From R-RK-3 sp031399085 (GTDB lineage Bacteria > Pseudomonadota > Alphaproteobacteria > Rhizobiales > Rhodomicrobiaceae): a DNA stretch of 64,000 nt. Within the stretch, counting starts at the first letter, position 1, and the number at the start of each line of letters is the position of its first letter. Location: contig JANNOQ010000107.1 in the NCBI GenBank assembly GCA_031399085.1, positions 48,265 to 112,264 of the forward strand, read 5' to 3'. The notes below the pieces were generated by a model. That model did not search any database. It was not told the origin of the DNA and saw only the letters and a program-made list of their open reading frames with translations. The position numbers and the translations under genes were made by a program. This document shows positions 1 through 7,641 of the stretch, piece after piece.

Positions 1-144
1 ATTGCAAACCCGCTCATTCGAACGGTCCTCAAATGGCGAAGTTCTCCACCAGCAAAACCGTTGCTAGTCCAATTCCGTTGCATAGGATTGCACCGATAGG
101 CTTGGCTGGAACTGCGGACCGCCCCGGCGTGGCGGCAAGCGAAA

Positions 145-546
145 TCAAAGCACCATTTGCGTTTGCGTGACCGTTGCGGCGAGCTTGCCGTCGGCGGTGA
201 AGATATCCGTCCGCCAGACCATCGTCCGGCGGCCCTTATGGACAGGCCGCGATTCTGCCCTGGCCGTCGTCCCGGCGGGAATGCCGCGCAGGAAATTGGT
301 CTTGCTCTCGATCGTGGTGGTTTGGCCGCCTTCGGGGAGGTTGATGACGGTGCCTAGCGCCCCGAGATTATCCGCAAAGCTCATGATCGCGCCGCCGTGC
401 AAAATGCCGGGGAAAGTGCATTTGTTCTCGGTCACATCCATCTCGCCGCAAACCAGGTCCGGTTCGGCCCGGGTGATGCGGATGCCCATATATTTTGCGA
501 AAGGAACCAAGTCGTTGAGAGCGTCGAGCGGTACGGTGTCAGTCAT
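145..546 (-). CDS. PaaI-type hotdog-fold thioesterase
   Basis: A 133-residue protein of the single-hotdog PaaI/YbgC-like thioesterase superfamily, which hydrolyses acyl- or aryl-CoA thioesters in the cytoplasm. Visible are the hotdog helix signature GILHGGAIMSFADN (about residues 47-60, with the HGG turn and Asp59) and the following strand TTTIESKTNFLRG, as expected for the family. The ATG at 546 is preceded by a GGAGGA ribosome site. The frame stays open upstream, but that part is Arg-rich and lacks family resemblance. The substrate cannot be deduced. It is followed at the window edge by DNA with no visible gene (1-144). Confidence 0.85.
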   Translation of the reverse strand: MTDTVPLDALNDLVPFAKYMGIRITRAEPDLVCGEMDVTENKCTFPGILHGGAIMSFADNLGALGTVINLPEGGQTTTIESKTNFLRGIPAGTTARAESRPVHKGRRTMVWRTDIFTADGKLAATVTQTQMVL

Positions 547-674
547 GCCGGGCGTCCTCCGTTTAGCGTGTGATAAGCAGCTTTTGATCAGCCGCCGAAC
601 CGCATAATACCACCAGCCGGAGGACGCCTCACTGCCTTTGCGCCGGCGTCTCAGCGCTTTGTATCCTCTCAACG

Positions 675-712
675 TCATCCCGAACAGCCGTCAGGCTGAT
701 CCGGGACCCACT
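675..712. repeat. REP-like palindromic intergenic repeat
   Basis: Imperfect hairpin with arms TCCCG/CGGGA (678-682, 702-706) and an inner AGCC/GGCT stem (686-689, 694-697). It starts GTCATCCCG and ends CCGGGACCCA. The same GTC(A/G)TCCCG...CCGGGACC pattern recurs near 22.2 kb and 34.6 kb, so this looks like a dispersed genomic repeat. It lies between two minus-strand genes. Confidence 0.5.
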
Positions 713-746
713 CGCATATCCTGTGGAATTTGGGCGGGTGATTAGT

Positions 747-767
747 CCCCGGCTCTGGCGGCCGGGG
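747..767 (-). terminator. GC-rich stem-loop, possible terminator
   Basis: Perfect 7-bp stem CCCCGGC/GCCGGGG around a 7-base loop, 60 bp after the stop of the minus-strand PNPOx gene. There is no T-run behind it, so it may be a Rho-assisted terminator, an mRNA-stabilising hairpin or part of a repeat. Confidence 0.3.
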
Positions 768-826
768 CGACGAGCTGGTCGGTTCCACCCAAGAGGCGAT
801 GGTTGGTTCTACCTAAACTGATTGTC

Positions 827-1318
827 CTAGAGATTGACCTTGGCGTGCTGGCCCGCATCCGTTTTTGGACGCTCGCCCTGCAGAACGGCTTTTAGTCCAT
901 CAAACACGTAGCGGAGGCCGCGCGTGCCTGAATTGTCCCAATATTCGCCCTCCTGGGCCTCCAATTTGATGATGCAGAGCGATGGATCCGTCTTGCCGCC
1001 GGGAAACCAGACCTTCCAATCGCTCGCCCATAGCCGGTCGATCAAGGCTTGGTCGCGCACGACGTGAGCTTTGCCGCTGATCGATGCAAATTGCGATGAG
1101 CTTTGAAAGGTAATCATGGCCCGGGGGTCCGCTTCGATTTCAGCGACTTTCGGCGAATCGATACTGGCGGCGAAATAGGCGTCGGCGTCCGGTTGCAGTT
1201 CCGCGACCGCCATGGGCCGGGCGCTGAAACCGCCGTCCACGCCTTTGGTGACAAGCATCGCCGTGCTGAAATCCTTTACGAGTTCGTACAGGTTCTGGTG
1301 AGTATCGGTTTCAGCCAT
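827..1318 (-). CDS. Pyridoxamine 5'-phosphate oxidase-like (general stress protein 26 type) flavin-binding protein
   Basis: A 163-residue split-barrel protein of the PNPOx-like superfamily. SARPMAVAE (about 32-40), YFAAS (48-52), the mid-protein MITFQ strand and the C-terminal WFPGGKTDPSLCIIKLE segment (about 104-120) match the GSP26 subgroup, whose members bind FMN/FAD and are linked to stress resistance rather than vitamin B6 synthesis. The ATG at 1318 has an AGGAG site. The gene is divergent from the nitrile hydratase operon across about 150 bp. The precise reaction is unknown. Confidence 0.82.
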   Translation of the reverse strand: MAETDTHQNLYELVKDFSTAMLVTKGVDGGFSARPMAVAELQPDADAYFAASIDSPKVAEIEADPRAMITFQSSSQFASISGKAHVVRDQALIDRLWASDWKVWFPGGKTDPSLCIIKLEAQEGEYWDNSGTRGLRYVFDGLKAVLQGERPKTDAGQHAKVNL

Positions 1319-1466
1319 TGATCGGCTCCTGTTTGACGTGAAGTTTCGATGCCCCAACGTGCGGTGGCTGACAGGGTTCCCAATCCCGGCGCCGAAGGGG
1401 TTGCTTTTGGGGCCAGCCACGGCACTATGAGCGTGTGTAAAACGAAATCGCGCGTGGGAGGACACA

Positions 1467-2111
1467 ATGGCGGAAGACAACGCGGACAATCATGACCACC
1501 CACACGACCACGACCACGACCATGACGGTTTGCCATCTGACCCCGAACTGCGAGTGCGCGCCATCGAGACCTTGCTGGTCGAGAAGGGACTGGTCGATCC
1601 TGCCGCGCTGGACGCGATCATCGAAACCTATGAAAACCGCATCGGGCCGCGCAATGGCGCGCAGGTGGTGGCGCGGGCTTGGACTGATCCGGGCTTTTTG
1701 CAACGCCTGCGCGACGATGCAACGGCGGCGATCGCGGAAATGGGTTTTGGCGGGCGGCAGGGTGAGCATATGGTCGCGGTCGAGAATACGCCCGAAATTC
1801 ACAATCTCGTCGTCTGCACCCTTTGCAGTTGCTACCCTTGGCCGGTGCTTGGATTGCCTCCGACCTGGTATAAATCAGCCGCTTACCGCTCGCGGGCGGT
1901 GATAGACCCACGCAGCGTGCTGGCGGAGTTTGGCGTCTCGCTGGCGCCCGAGAAGGAAATCCGGGTCTGGGATTCAACGGCGGAAATCCGGTATCTGGTT
2001 ATCCCCGAGCGGCCATCGGGAAGCCAACATTTGGCGCTCGGCGGGCTTGCCGCGCTGGTCACGCGCGACTCGATGATCGGCACGGGAATGCCGATGGCGG
2101 TGGGGCCATGA
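1467..2111 (+). CDS. nthA: Nitrile hydratase alpha subunit, cobalt type
   Basis: Catalytic subunit of nitrile hydratase, which hydrates nitriles to amides. The metal claw is V-C117-T-L-C120-S-C122-Y. Thr after the first Cys and Tyr after the third are the pattern of cobalt enzymes (iron enzymes have Ser and Thr). The downstream PPTWYKS and RAVIDPRSVLAEFG segments are also conserved. The N-terminus carries an unusual His/Asp run (NHDHPHDHDHDHDG, residues 8-21), a plausible metal-holding tail. A strong GGGAGGA site precedes the ATG. It overlaps the beta subunit by ATGA, which implies translational coupling and heterodimer assembly. Confidence 0.96.
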   Translation: MAEDNADNHDHPHDHDHDHDGLPSDPELRVRAIETLLVEKGLVDPAALDAIIETYENRIGPRNGAQVVARAWTDPGFLQRLRDDATAAIAEMGFGGRQGEHMVAVENTPEIHNLVVCTLCSCYPWPVLGLPPTWYKSAAYRSRAVIDPRSVLAEFGVSLAPEKEIRVWDSTAEIRYLVIPERPSGSQHLALGGLAALVTRDSMIGTGMPMAVGP

Positions 2112-2767
2112 ACGGGCTGCACGATGTTGGCGGATCGCACGGTTTCGGCCCTGTCGTTCCGGAGCCGGAAACGCCAGTTTTTTACCAGCCTTGGCATAAG
2201 CGGGTGTTCGCCGTCACGCTGGCGATGGGCGCATTGGGAAAGTGGTCGCTCGACGAATCCCGCCACGCGCGCGAAAGCCTGCCGCCCGAGGACATGATCA
2301 CGCTCAGCTATTACGAGCGCCGACTGGCCGCGCTTATTGGGTTGATGTTAAAGCATGGCTTTGTCAGCGAGGCTGAGTTGCGCGACGCGCGGGCGAGCCC
2401 GAATATTGTCCCCGCAACATCCGCGCTTCCCACCGCGAATGTTGCGACCGTTCTGTCTCAGGGCTCGCCAACCGAGAGGCCGCTCGCACGTCCTCCACGC
2501 TTTCAGCCCGGCGACCGCGTCCGGACGTTGAACATCCATCCCACCACCCATACGCGGCTGCCGCGCTACGCGCGCGGCCGGACCGGCGAGATCGCGATGT
2601 ACCATGGCGCGCATGTGTTCGCGGATGCAAACGCCCATCGCAAAGATGCGCCGGCCGAGCCGCTTTACGCGGTGCGGTTCGCTGCCCGCGAACTATGGGG
2701 CGGCGAAGCCGATCCCCGGCAGAGCGTGACCATCGACCTCTGGGAGCCGCATCTTGAGCCCGCATGA
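2108..2767 (+). CDS. nthB: Nitrile hydratase beta subunit
   Basis: Second subunit of the nitrile hydratase heterodimer (219 residues). It begins with the diagnostic MNGLHDVGGSHGFGP. Its C-terminal SH3-like barrel carries the conserved HTRLPRYARGRTGEI, HVFADANA and LYAVRFAARELWG stretches that contact the alpha subunit and its metal claw. The start overlaps the alpha stop (ATGA). The alpha-beta-accessory order with no amidase in the cluster means the amide product must be handled by enzymes encoded elsewhere. Confidence 0.96.
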   Translation: MNGLHDVGGSHGFGPVVPEPETPVFYQPWHKRVFAVTLAMGALGKWSLDESRHARESLPPEDMITLSYYERRLAALIGLMLKHGFVSEAELRDARASPNIVPATSALPTANVATVLSQGSPTERPLARPPRFQPGDRVRTLNIHPTTHTRLPRYARGRTGEIAMYHGAHVFADANAHRKDAPAEPLYAVRFAARELWGGEADPRQSVTIDLWEPHLEPA

Positions 2768-3110
2768 GTCCGGGCCAGAACGGCCGTTCGAAGAGCCGTG
2801 GCAGGCGAAAGCTTTCGCCCTTGCCGTGCATCTTTCGGAACGCGGGCTGTTCACTTGGCCGGAGTGGACCGAGATTTTTGCCGAGATGGGCCGCGAGCCG
2901 CAGTTCTCGAAGGATGTTTCGGAAGCCACCGACTATTGGCGTCGATGGGTGCTGGCGCTGGAGCGGGTCATGGTCCTCCGGGGACATGCAACGCCTGCGA
3001 CGATCGACAGGTTGCGGGCCGCCTGGGATGAGGCATTTCACGCAACCCCGCACGCGCAGCCGGTTGCATTGCCGAATGAGTTGACGCGGGCGATTATGTC
3101 GACCGAATAG
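2754..3110 (+). CDS. Nitrile hydratase accessory protein (P14K-like activator)
   Basis: A small protein (118 residues) that in cobalt nitrile hydratases complexes with the alpha subunit and delivers cobalt by subunit swapping. The family core FEEPWQAKAFALAVHLSERGLFTWPEW (residues 12-37) is intact, and it is followed by DYWRRWVLALERVM. The only suitable start is a TTG at 2754, inside the end of the beta gene (14-bp overlap), with GGGAG seven bases upstream. It lacks the extended C-terminal fusion seen in some homologues. Its position completes a minimal, probably functional cobalt nitrile hydratase operon. Confidence 0.93.
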   Translation: MSPHESGPERPFEEPWQAKAFALAVHLSERGLFTWPEWTEIFAEMGREPQFSKDVSEATDYWRRWVLALERVMVLRGHATPATIDRLRAAWDEAFHATPHAQPVALPNELTRAIMSTE

Positions 3111-3125
3111 CCGCAGGCCGTGATT

Positions 3126-3413
3126 TCAGATGCTTCCCGGCGCGGTCGCAAAGGTCAGGCTGCGCAGACCCTGCATTTCGAGCCAGAAGCCGTGCGGCGT
3201 CTTTGCTACCCGCATCAGCACCCCGTCACAGCCGGGGCAGCGCATCACATAGCCCATAAGCCCGCCATAGAGCCGCGCCTCGGCGAATGGCCCTTCCCGT
3301 CCGCAGCCTGCGCAGCGTCCGGTGGCGAGGGTCATGTCGCGCCAGAACACCTCGCTTAGCACACCAGCCGCCGCGTTACCGTCCAACGGCTGCGCCTCGT
3401 TCTGCTCCATCAT
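3126..3413 (-). CDS. DUF6510 family zinc-ribbon-like protein
   Basis: A 95-residue protein with two CxxC pairs (C34/C37 in GRCAGCG and C59/C62 in MRCPGCD), the spacing of a zinc ribbon or rubredoxin-like knuckle, followed by GFWLEMQG. It resembles the DUF6510 family. The function is unknown. It shares a TGATG stop/start overlap with the upstream reductase gene and has a GGGAGGA site, so it is the last gene of a tightly coupled three-gene operon with a Mo enzyme and a flavin reductase. A metal- or redox-linked role with those partners is inference. Confidence 0.75.
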   Translation of the reverse strand: MMEQNEAQPLDGNAAAGVLSEVFWRDMTLATGRCAGCGREGPFAEARLYGGLMGYVMRCPGCDGVLMRVAKTPHGFWLEMQGLRSLTFATAPGSI

Positions 3414-4180
3414 CACGATCCTCCCGACGGCCCGAACCGTTCTGTCTTGATCCGTCCTGCATCGATCCCCAGCTCGACCAGAGCCTGCGCGGCTGTTTCG
3501 ACCAGCGGCGTCGGCCCGCAAATGAACACATGGGGTGCGGCCAGCTCGGGAATGCCGATTTCGGCCAGCATCGTTTTGTCGATCCGCCGCCGATAGCCTT
3601 GCCAGCCAGCGGGCTGCGCGCGCGTCAGCGTGTGAATGAGGCGAACTGAGGGATCTTCCGCCGCCAGCCGCTCCAACTCGGCGCGATAGATGACGTCGTC
3701 CCAGCTCCGCGATGAATAAACCAGCAGCGCGCCGCAGGAATGGCCCGCGATGGCGCGATGGCGGAGCATGGCCATCAGCGGCACGATGCCGGAGCCTCCC
3801 GCGATCAGCACAAGCGGTCCAACCAGGCTATTCGACCAGACGAAATAGCCACCGATCGGGCCGCGCAGCTCGAAAATGTCGCCGGGGCGAAGCTCTCCGG
3901 TGAGATAGGGCGACACCTCGCCATCGCTGATTGTCTCGACGGTCAGCTCGATCTCCCGCGCCTCGGGGGGCGAGCCGATCGAATAGCTGCGCTGCGCCTG
4001 ATAGCCGTCCTCGGCGGTCAGCCGCACGTCGACATGCTGCCCGGACAAATGGCCCGGCCAGTCGGGCACTGCGAGCGTGAGCGTGCGCACGCGCGGCGTT
4101 TCATCCTTGATGCCGAGGAGTTCGGCCCGCCGCCAGATTAAACGGCGCGGCGCGGCGTCCTGTGCGGGATCGTCAATCAC
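3413..4180 (-). CDS. FAD/NAD(P)-binding ferredoxin reductase-like oxidoreductase
   Basis: A ferredoxin-NADP reductase fold protein of about 255 residues. It has the FAD-binding R64-S-Y-S, the nucleotide-binding loop GGSGIVPLMAML (about 128-139) and the C-terminal CGPTPLVE (221-228). It has no 2Fe-2S domain, so it must hand electrons to a separate acceptor. Because it is sandwiched between a sulfite-oxidase-like Mo protein and DUF6510, it probably connects NAD(P)H to the Mo centre. I chose the GTG at 4180, which overlaps the upstream stop by eight bases. An ATG at 4213 is an alternative and would give a 41-bp overlap. Confidence 0.85.
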   Translation of the reverse strand: MIDDPAQDAAPRRLIWRRAELLGIKDETPRVRTLTLAVPDWPGHLSGQHVDVRLTAEDGYQAQRSYSIGSPPEAREIELTVETISDGEVSPYLTGELRPGDIFELRGPIGGYFVWSNSLVGPLVLIAGGSGIVPLMAMLRHRAIAGHSCGALLVYSSRSWDDVIYRAELERLAAEDPSVRLIHTLTRAQPAGWQGYRRRIDKTMLAEIGIPELAAPHVFICGPTPLVETAAQALVELGIDAGRIKTERFGPSGGS

Positions 4181-4793
4181 CGGTGTAGCGCTGCTCGCGC
4201 CAGGGATCGCCATAAATGTGATAGCCGAGCGACTCCCAGAAGCCCGCCTCGTCCTTCTCGATGAACCGCAGCCGCCGCACCCATTTCGCGCTCTTCCAGA
4301 AATACAGATGCGGCACCAGCATCCGCGCGGGTCCGCCATGCGACGGCGCCAGCGGCAGACCTTCATAATGCGTCGCGACCATGCCCTTGCCGCCAAGAAG
4401 ATCGGCGACGGGAACATTGGTCGTGTAGCCGCCATCGCAATGCAGCATGGTGAAGCCGCTGGGAGCCTCGGTCAGACCGACCGCTTCGAGCAGCGTGTCG
4501 AAGCTGACGCCGCGCCAATTCGTGTCGAATTTCGACCATTTGGTCACGCAATGGATGTCGGTGCGAAGCTCCGTCTGCGGCAGGCTCTGGAACTCCGTCC
4601 AATTCCATTTCCCGAGCAGGGAGCCACCCAGTTGCAGCGCAAAGCTCCAATTGGCGACGGTGATGGACGGTGTTGGTCCAGCCGACAAAACCGGGAAGTC
4701 GGTGGTCAAATATTGGCCTGGAGGAAGCCGGTCACGTTGGTCGGATGAAGATCTGCGGGAGCGGAACCCGCGTGAAATCGGCGGCTCGTCCAT
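4173..4793 (-). CDS. Sulfite oxidase-like molybdopterin oxidoreductase
   Basis: A 206-residue protein with the oxidoreductase molybdopterin-binding (SUOX/MsrP) fold. TDIHCVTKWSK holds Cys82, the expected molybdenum ligand, and GGYTTNVPVADL, HGGPARMLVPHLYFWKSAKWV and IYGDPWREQRY are family hallmarks. There is no signal peptide, unlike periplasmic MsrP or SorA, so it should act in the cytoplasm with the reductase encoded immediately downstream. It has a GGAGG ribosome site. The substrate is unknown; sulfite, sulfoxides or other S/N-oxides are possible. Confidence 0.88.
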   Translation of the reverse strand: MDEPPISRGFRSRRSSSDQRDRLPPGQYLTTDFPVLSAGPTPSITVANWSFALQLGGSLLGKWNWTEFQSLPQTELRTDIHCVTKWSKFDTNWRGVSFDTLLEAVGLTEAPSGFTMLHCDGGYTTNVPVADLLGGKGMVATHYEGLPLAPSHGGPARMLVPHLYFWKSAKWVRRLRFIEKDEAGFWESLGYHIYGDPWREQRYTGD

Positions 4794-4935
4794 CGGACCT
4801 CCAGGCGAAAGCTGACGTGTTTTAACTAACCTATCAAATCCAATTCCTTACCGCCATCATCTATGCGGATAACTGCGCTATCTCTTTGCGCCGTCCGGTT
4901 CGAAACGATAGGCAGCACCGCGTCGGCCAGCTCGA

Positions 4936-5595
4936 TCAGCCGAGCCAAATGTCGAAATTGCCCGCGAGCGCGTCAGGCTCGATCCCGTCCGCCGCGGCGA
5001 GCCGCACGATCACACTGTCGCGCTGCCGGGCGTCGCGAATCCCATTCAGCACGCCGTCCCGCTCGTTTAGAGGCTCGCCAAAGACATACATCTGGGTGGT
5101 GAGGGGCGCGCCTGACGGCCGGGTCACTTGGAAATGAATATGCGGCGTGCGACCGGGATAGGCGACCGGCTTGATGGTGCGGAATTCATAGCGGCCAGCC
5201 TCATCTGTGCGGCTGCGGCCACGGCCCTGAAATCCGGTGTCGATTTGCCGGCTGCCGCGCGCGTCGCGAGGGTGGCGATAGATCCCGCGCGCGTCGCATT
5301 GCCAGATTTCGACCACCGCATCTCGAACCGGCGCGCCTTGCAGGTCGAACACATGGCCGCGCACATGCAGAACCTGGCCGATGGCGCTCGCAGCCGCCCC
5401 TTGCACTTTAACGAGATCATTGTCGATGTCACCGAGCCAATCGGCGGGATAGAACGGTCCCTCGGTCTGCCGCGGCGTCGGCGCCTGGACCGTGCCCGCC
5501 TGGAGGAAGCGCACCGGCAGACTGAGCGAGGCGGCAGCGGATGTCAGCACGGCGAGGGCGTGTCGGCGGCCGATCCGAGGGGTTGTCATTGGCAT
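4936..5595 (-). CDS. Exported intradiol ring-cleavage dioxygenase (protocatechuate 3,4-dioxygenase-like)
   Basis: A non-haem Fe(III) dioxygenase that opens catechol-type rings between the two hydroxyls. All four iron ligands are visible: Tyr106 (GIYRH), Tyr146 (VAYPGR), His152 and His154 (PHIHF). The N-terminus has a twin-arginine, Ala-rich segment (RIGRRHALAVLTSAAA), suggesting Tat export of the folded metalloprotein. Cytoplasmic PcaGH or CatA have no such signal, so this is the less studied exported branch. An AGGAGAT site lies five bases or fewer before the ATG. It is transcribed with the dienelactone-hydrolase-like gene upstream. Confidence 0.88.
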   Translation of the reverse strand: MPMTTPRIGRRHALAVLTSAAASLSLPVRFLQAGTVQAPTPRQTEGPFYPADWLGDIDNDLVKVQGAAASAIGQVLHVRGHVFDLQGAPVRDAVVEIWQCDARGIYRHPRDARGSRQIDTGFQGRGRSRTDEAGRYEFRTIKPVAYPGRTPHIHFQVTRPSGAPLTTQMYVFGEPLNERDGVLNGIRDARQRDSVIVRLAAADGIEPDALAGNFDIWLG

Positions 5596-5684
5596 TGCGA
5601 TCTCCTGTTTAGCAGGAAATGGGGCGGGGCGCGACGCACGCCAAGAGGATTGCGCGGCCGTGCTTTGGCTCGAAACGACTGCCG

Positions 5685-6590
5685 TTAGTCCTCGGCCTTC
5701 AAATGCCGCGCGAAAAATTCCATCGCCACGGCGGTGGCGTCTGCAGCCGCGGAGCGGTTCGCCTCGATGCTCTGGCGCTTGCGGGTCGGCGCATCAAAGC
5801 CATGCGTCGCGTCTTCAAACAGCGCGATCTCCACACTTCCCCCAGCCTCGCGGCTTTCCTCCACCAGCGAGACGCAGCGCGTGTAAGAGACTTCCTCGTC
5901 AGCTGTACCGCTCAGGATCAGAACTGGGGCGTAAGGACGGAATGGCGCGTCATCGAACCGCCCCTTCAGTTGGCACGCGGGGTAAAAAGCCAAAGCCGCG
6001 CGGAATCCTGTACGCGGGGTCGGCGGTTCAATTCCGGGCGCACCATCCGACATCGCCGAAAGTGCCGCGCTGCCACCGTTCGACCAGCCCATCAATCCGA
6101 TTTGGTCCGGGATCACCTCCGGCCGCGCGTGCAGATAGGCCAACGCGCCATAGGCGTCGAGCGGGCGGATCGTTACCTCATTCACCTCTGGCGGCCGCTC
6201 GTCATAGCTGTCGCGCGGAAAGCCCTCGGGATAGCCGCGCGGGCCGAAGCCATCGACGAGGATCGCCATATACCCTGCCTCGGCCCAATTGCGCCCCCAG
6301 GCTTTATGCCGAGCGGCAAGGGTCGAGGCATCGTACACGCCCTCGGCCCGCTCCGAATAGGCGCCGGACCGGCCGTGCATCATCACGACAGCGGGGCGGC
6401 GGGCATTTTCCGTCCAAGCAGGCTTGTAAAGATAGCCGATGAGCCTCGTTTTCCCGTCAGCGCTTGGAAAGGTCACGCGCTCGGGAACGGCGGCGTCATC
6501 CTTCGCTTGCGCCAAGCCGGTAGAGAGTAACAGCGCGATCAGAGCGGCGCTCGGCTTGGCCAACGCTGATAGGGAGGACTTGATCCGCAT
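5685..6590 (-). CDS. Secreted dienelactone hydrolase family protein
   Basis: An alpha/beta hydrolase of 301 residues with an N-terminal signal peptide (hydrophobic stretch about 13-26, cleavage near AQA-K). The triad is visible as Ser170 (GWSNGG), Asp231 (SGTADEE) and His263 (DATHGFD), and the oxyanion region is VVMMHGRSG. The ATG at 6590 follows an AGGA site; an earlier in-frame ATG at 6620 has none and would bury the signal peptide. Next to an exported intradiol dioxygenase, it may process lactone or ester products outside the cytoplasm. That pairing is inference. Confidence 0.85.
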   Translation of the reverse strand: MRIKSSLSALAKPSAALIALLLSTGLAQAKDDAAVPERVTFPSADGKTRLIGYLYKPAWTENARRPAVVMMHGRSGAYSERAEGVYDASTLAARHKAWGRNWAEAGYMAILVDGFGPRGYPEGFPRDSYDERPPEVNEVTIRPLDAYGALAYLHARPEVIPDQIGLMGWSNGGSAALSAMSDGAPGIEPPTPRTGFRAALAFYPACQLKGRFDDAPFRPYAPVLILSGTADEEVSYTRCVSLVEESREAGGSVEIALFEDATHGFDAPTRKRQSIEANRSAAADATAVAMEFFARHLKAED

Positions 6591-6799
6591 CGTGGTCCTG
6601 ATCAAATGAGCCGACCGCATTCAACAGCGACGAGTACTGGTTGACTCCGCTCCGCATGAACAGGAATTCATCGACTGTGTAAATCGAAGACTTAGCTTAC
6701 CAAAGCTCGACGGAATGCGCCTTATCGGCCGCAATCAAAGATTGTCCTGGGACATTCGCAAAGCTAAGGTGCCGAGCTTCAACGTATGGGGGACTGTCA

Positions 6800-7618
6800 A
6801 TGACCTTGGACGCAACGGATTCCGAATCTGAACGAGTTTTGGCGCATCGTCTGCTCACTTACTGGCAGCGCGAGCTAGTAGCGGCGCCGGTCGCCGATGA
6901 ACCGTTCCAGTACTTCTATTGCGATCATATATGGCCACAGGACGTCTACGAGCAGATCCTCCAGAACTTGCCGCCGCACGATCTCTACGTGCCCCTTAAC
7001 ATCAAGCAATGGGTCAACGCTGAAGGCCTCTCGACGCGCGACCGCTTTTTGCTCACACCCGCTAACATTGAGCGTTTGGATCCGGAGCGCGCCGCTTTCT
7101 GGCGTCGGATCGTATTGGCGCTGACATCGGATGCGTTCAAGCGCCTGGTCTTCCGAAAGCTTAAGAACGACATCGCACGCCGGCTAGAGGTTGAGGCGGA
7201 TCAGGCGGAAAACGCTCAGGTCTTTGTTAGCTGCTCACTTTTGCGAGATGTAGAGGACTACAAGCTCAAGCCGCACACCGACGGCGTGCCGCGTGTTGTC
7301 ACGTCGCAATTCTATTTCCCCTCTGACGACAGTCAAATCGACCTTGGCACATCGCTCTATACAGAAGCGCCCCTGCTCAACCGCTTGTTTACTAAGCGGT
7401 TCCAAGAAGTTAAGCGTATGCCCTTCGCGCCCAATAGCGGCTATGCGTTCGCGGTGAATAATCTGCCGGATCATCGCAGCCTGCATGGCCGCGAGCTAAT
7501 TAGGCATGGGGCAGGCGTTCGCAACTCGATGATTGTATCATGGCTAACCGAGGAGCCGGAACAGCGCAAGACCTCGACAACTTCGGTTGTTCCGACCCAC
7601 GACTTGGTTGTCGCCTGA
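6800..7618 (+). CDS. 2-oxoglutarate/Fe(II)-dependent oxygenase-like protein
   Basis: A 272-residue protein with a recognisable 2OG-Fe(II) facial triad: H159-x-D161 (KPHTDGVPRVVTSQFYFP) and distal His229 (RSLHGRE), with Arg241 (GVRNSMIVSW) placed to bind 2-oxoglutarate. The double-stranded beta-helix strands around these fit the family. It probably hydroxylates a small molecule, sugar or peptide, but the target is unknown. The gene is less GC-rich than its neighbours and is followed 23 bp later by an FkbM methyltransferase of similar composition, so the pair looks acquired together. Confidence 0.75.
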   Translation: MTLDATDSESERVLAHRLLTYWQRELVAAPVADEPFQYFYCDHIWPQDVYEQILQNLPPHDLYVPLNIKQWVNAEGLSTRDRFLLTPANIERLDPERAAFWRRIVLALTSDAFKRLVFRKLKNDIARRLEVEADQAENAQVFVSCSLLRDVEDYKLKPHTDGVPRVVTSQFYFPSDDSQIDLGTSLYTEAPLLNRLFTKRFQEVKRMPFAPNSGYAFAVNNLPDHRSLHGRELIRHGAGVRNSMIVSWLTEEPEQRKTSTTSVVPTHDLVVA

Positions 7619-7641
7619 GTGAGGGCACGGGCGCTGGAGGA

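Noticed and set aside
1319..1466. Cobalamin or cobalt riboswitch ahead of the nitrile hydratase operon
   Set aside because: The 148-bp divergent gap is too short and lacks a recognisable B12-box or other conserved riboswitch core.
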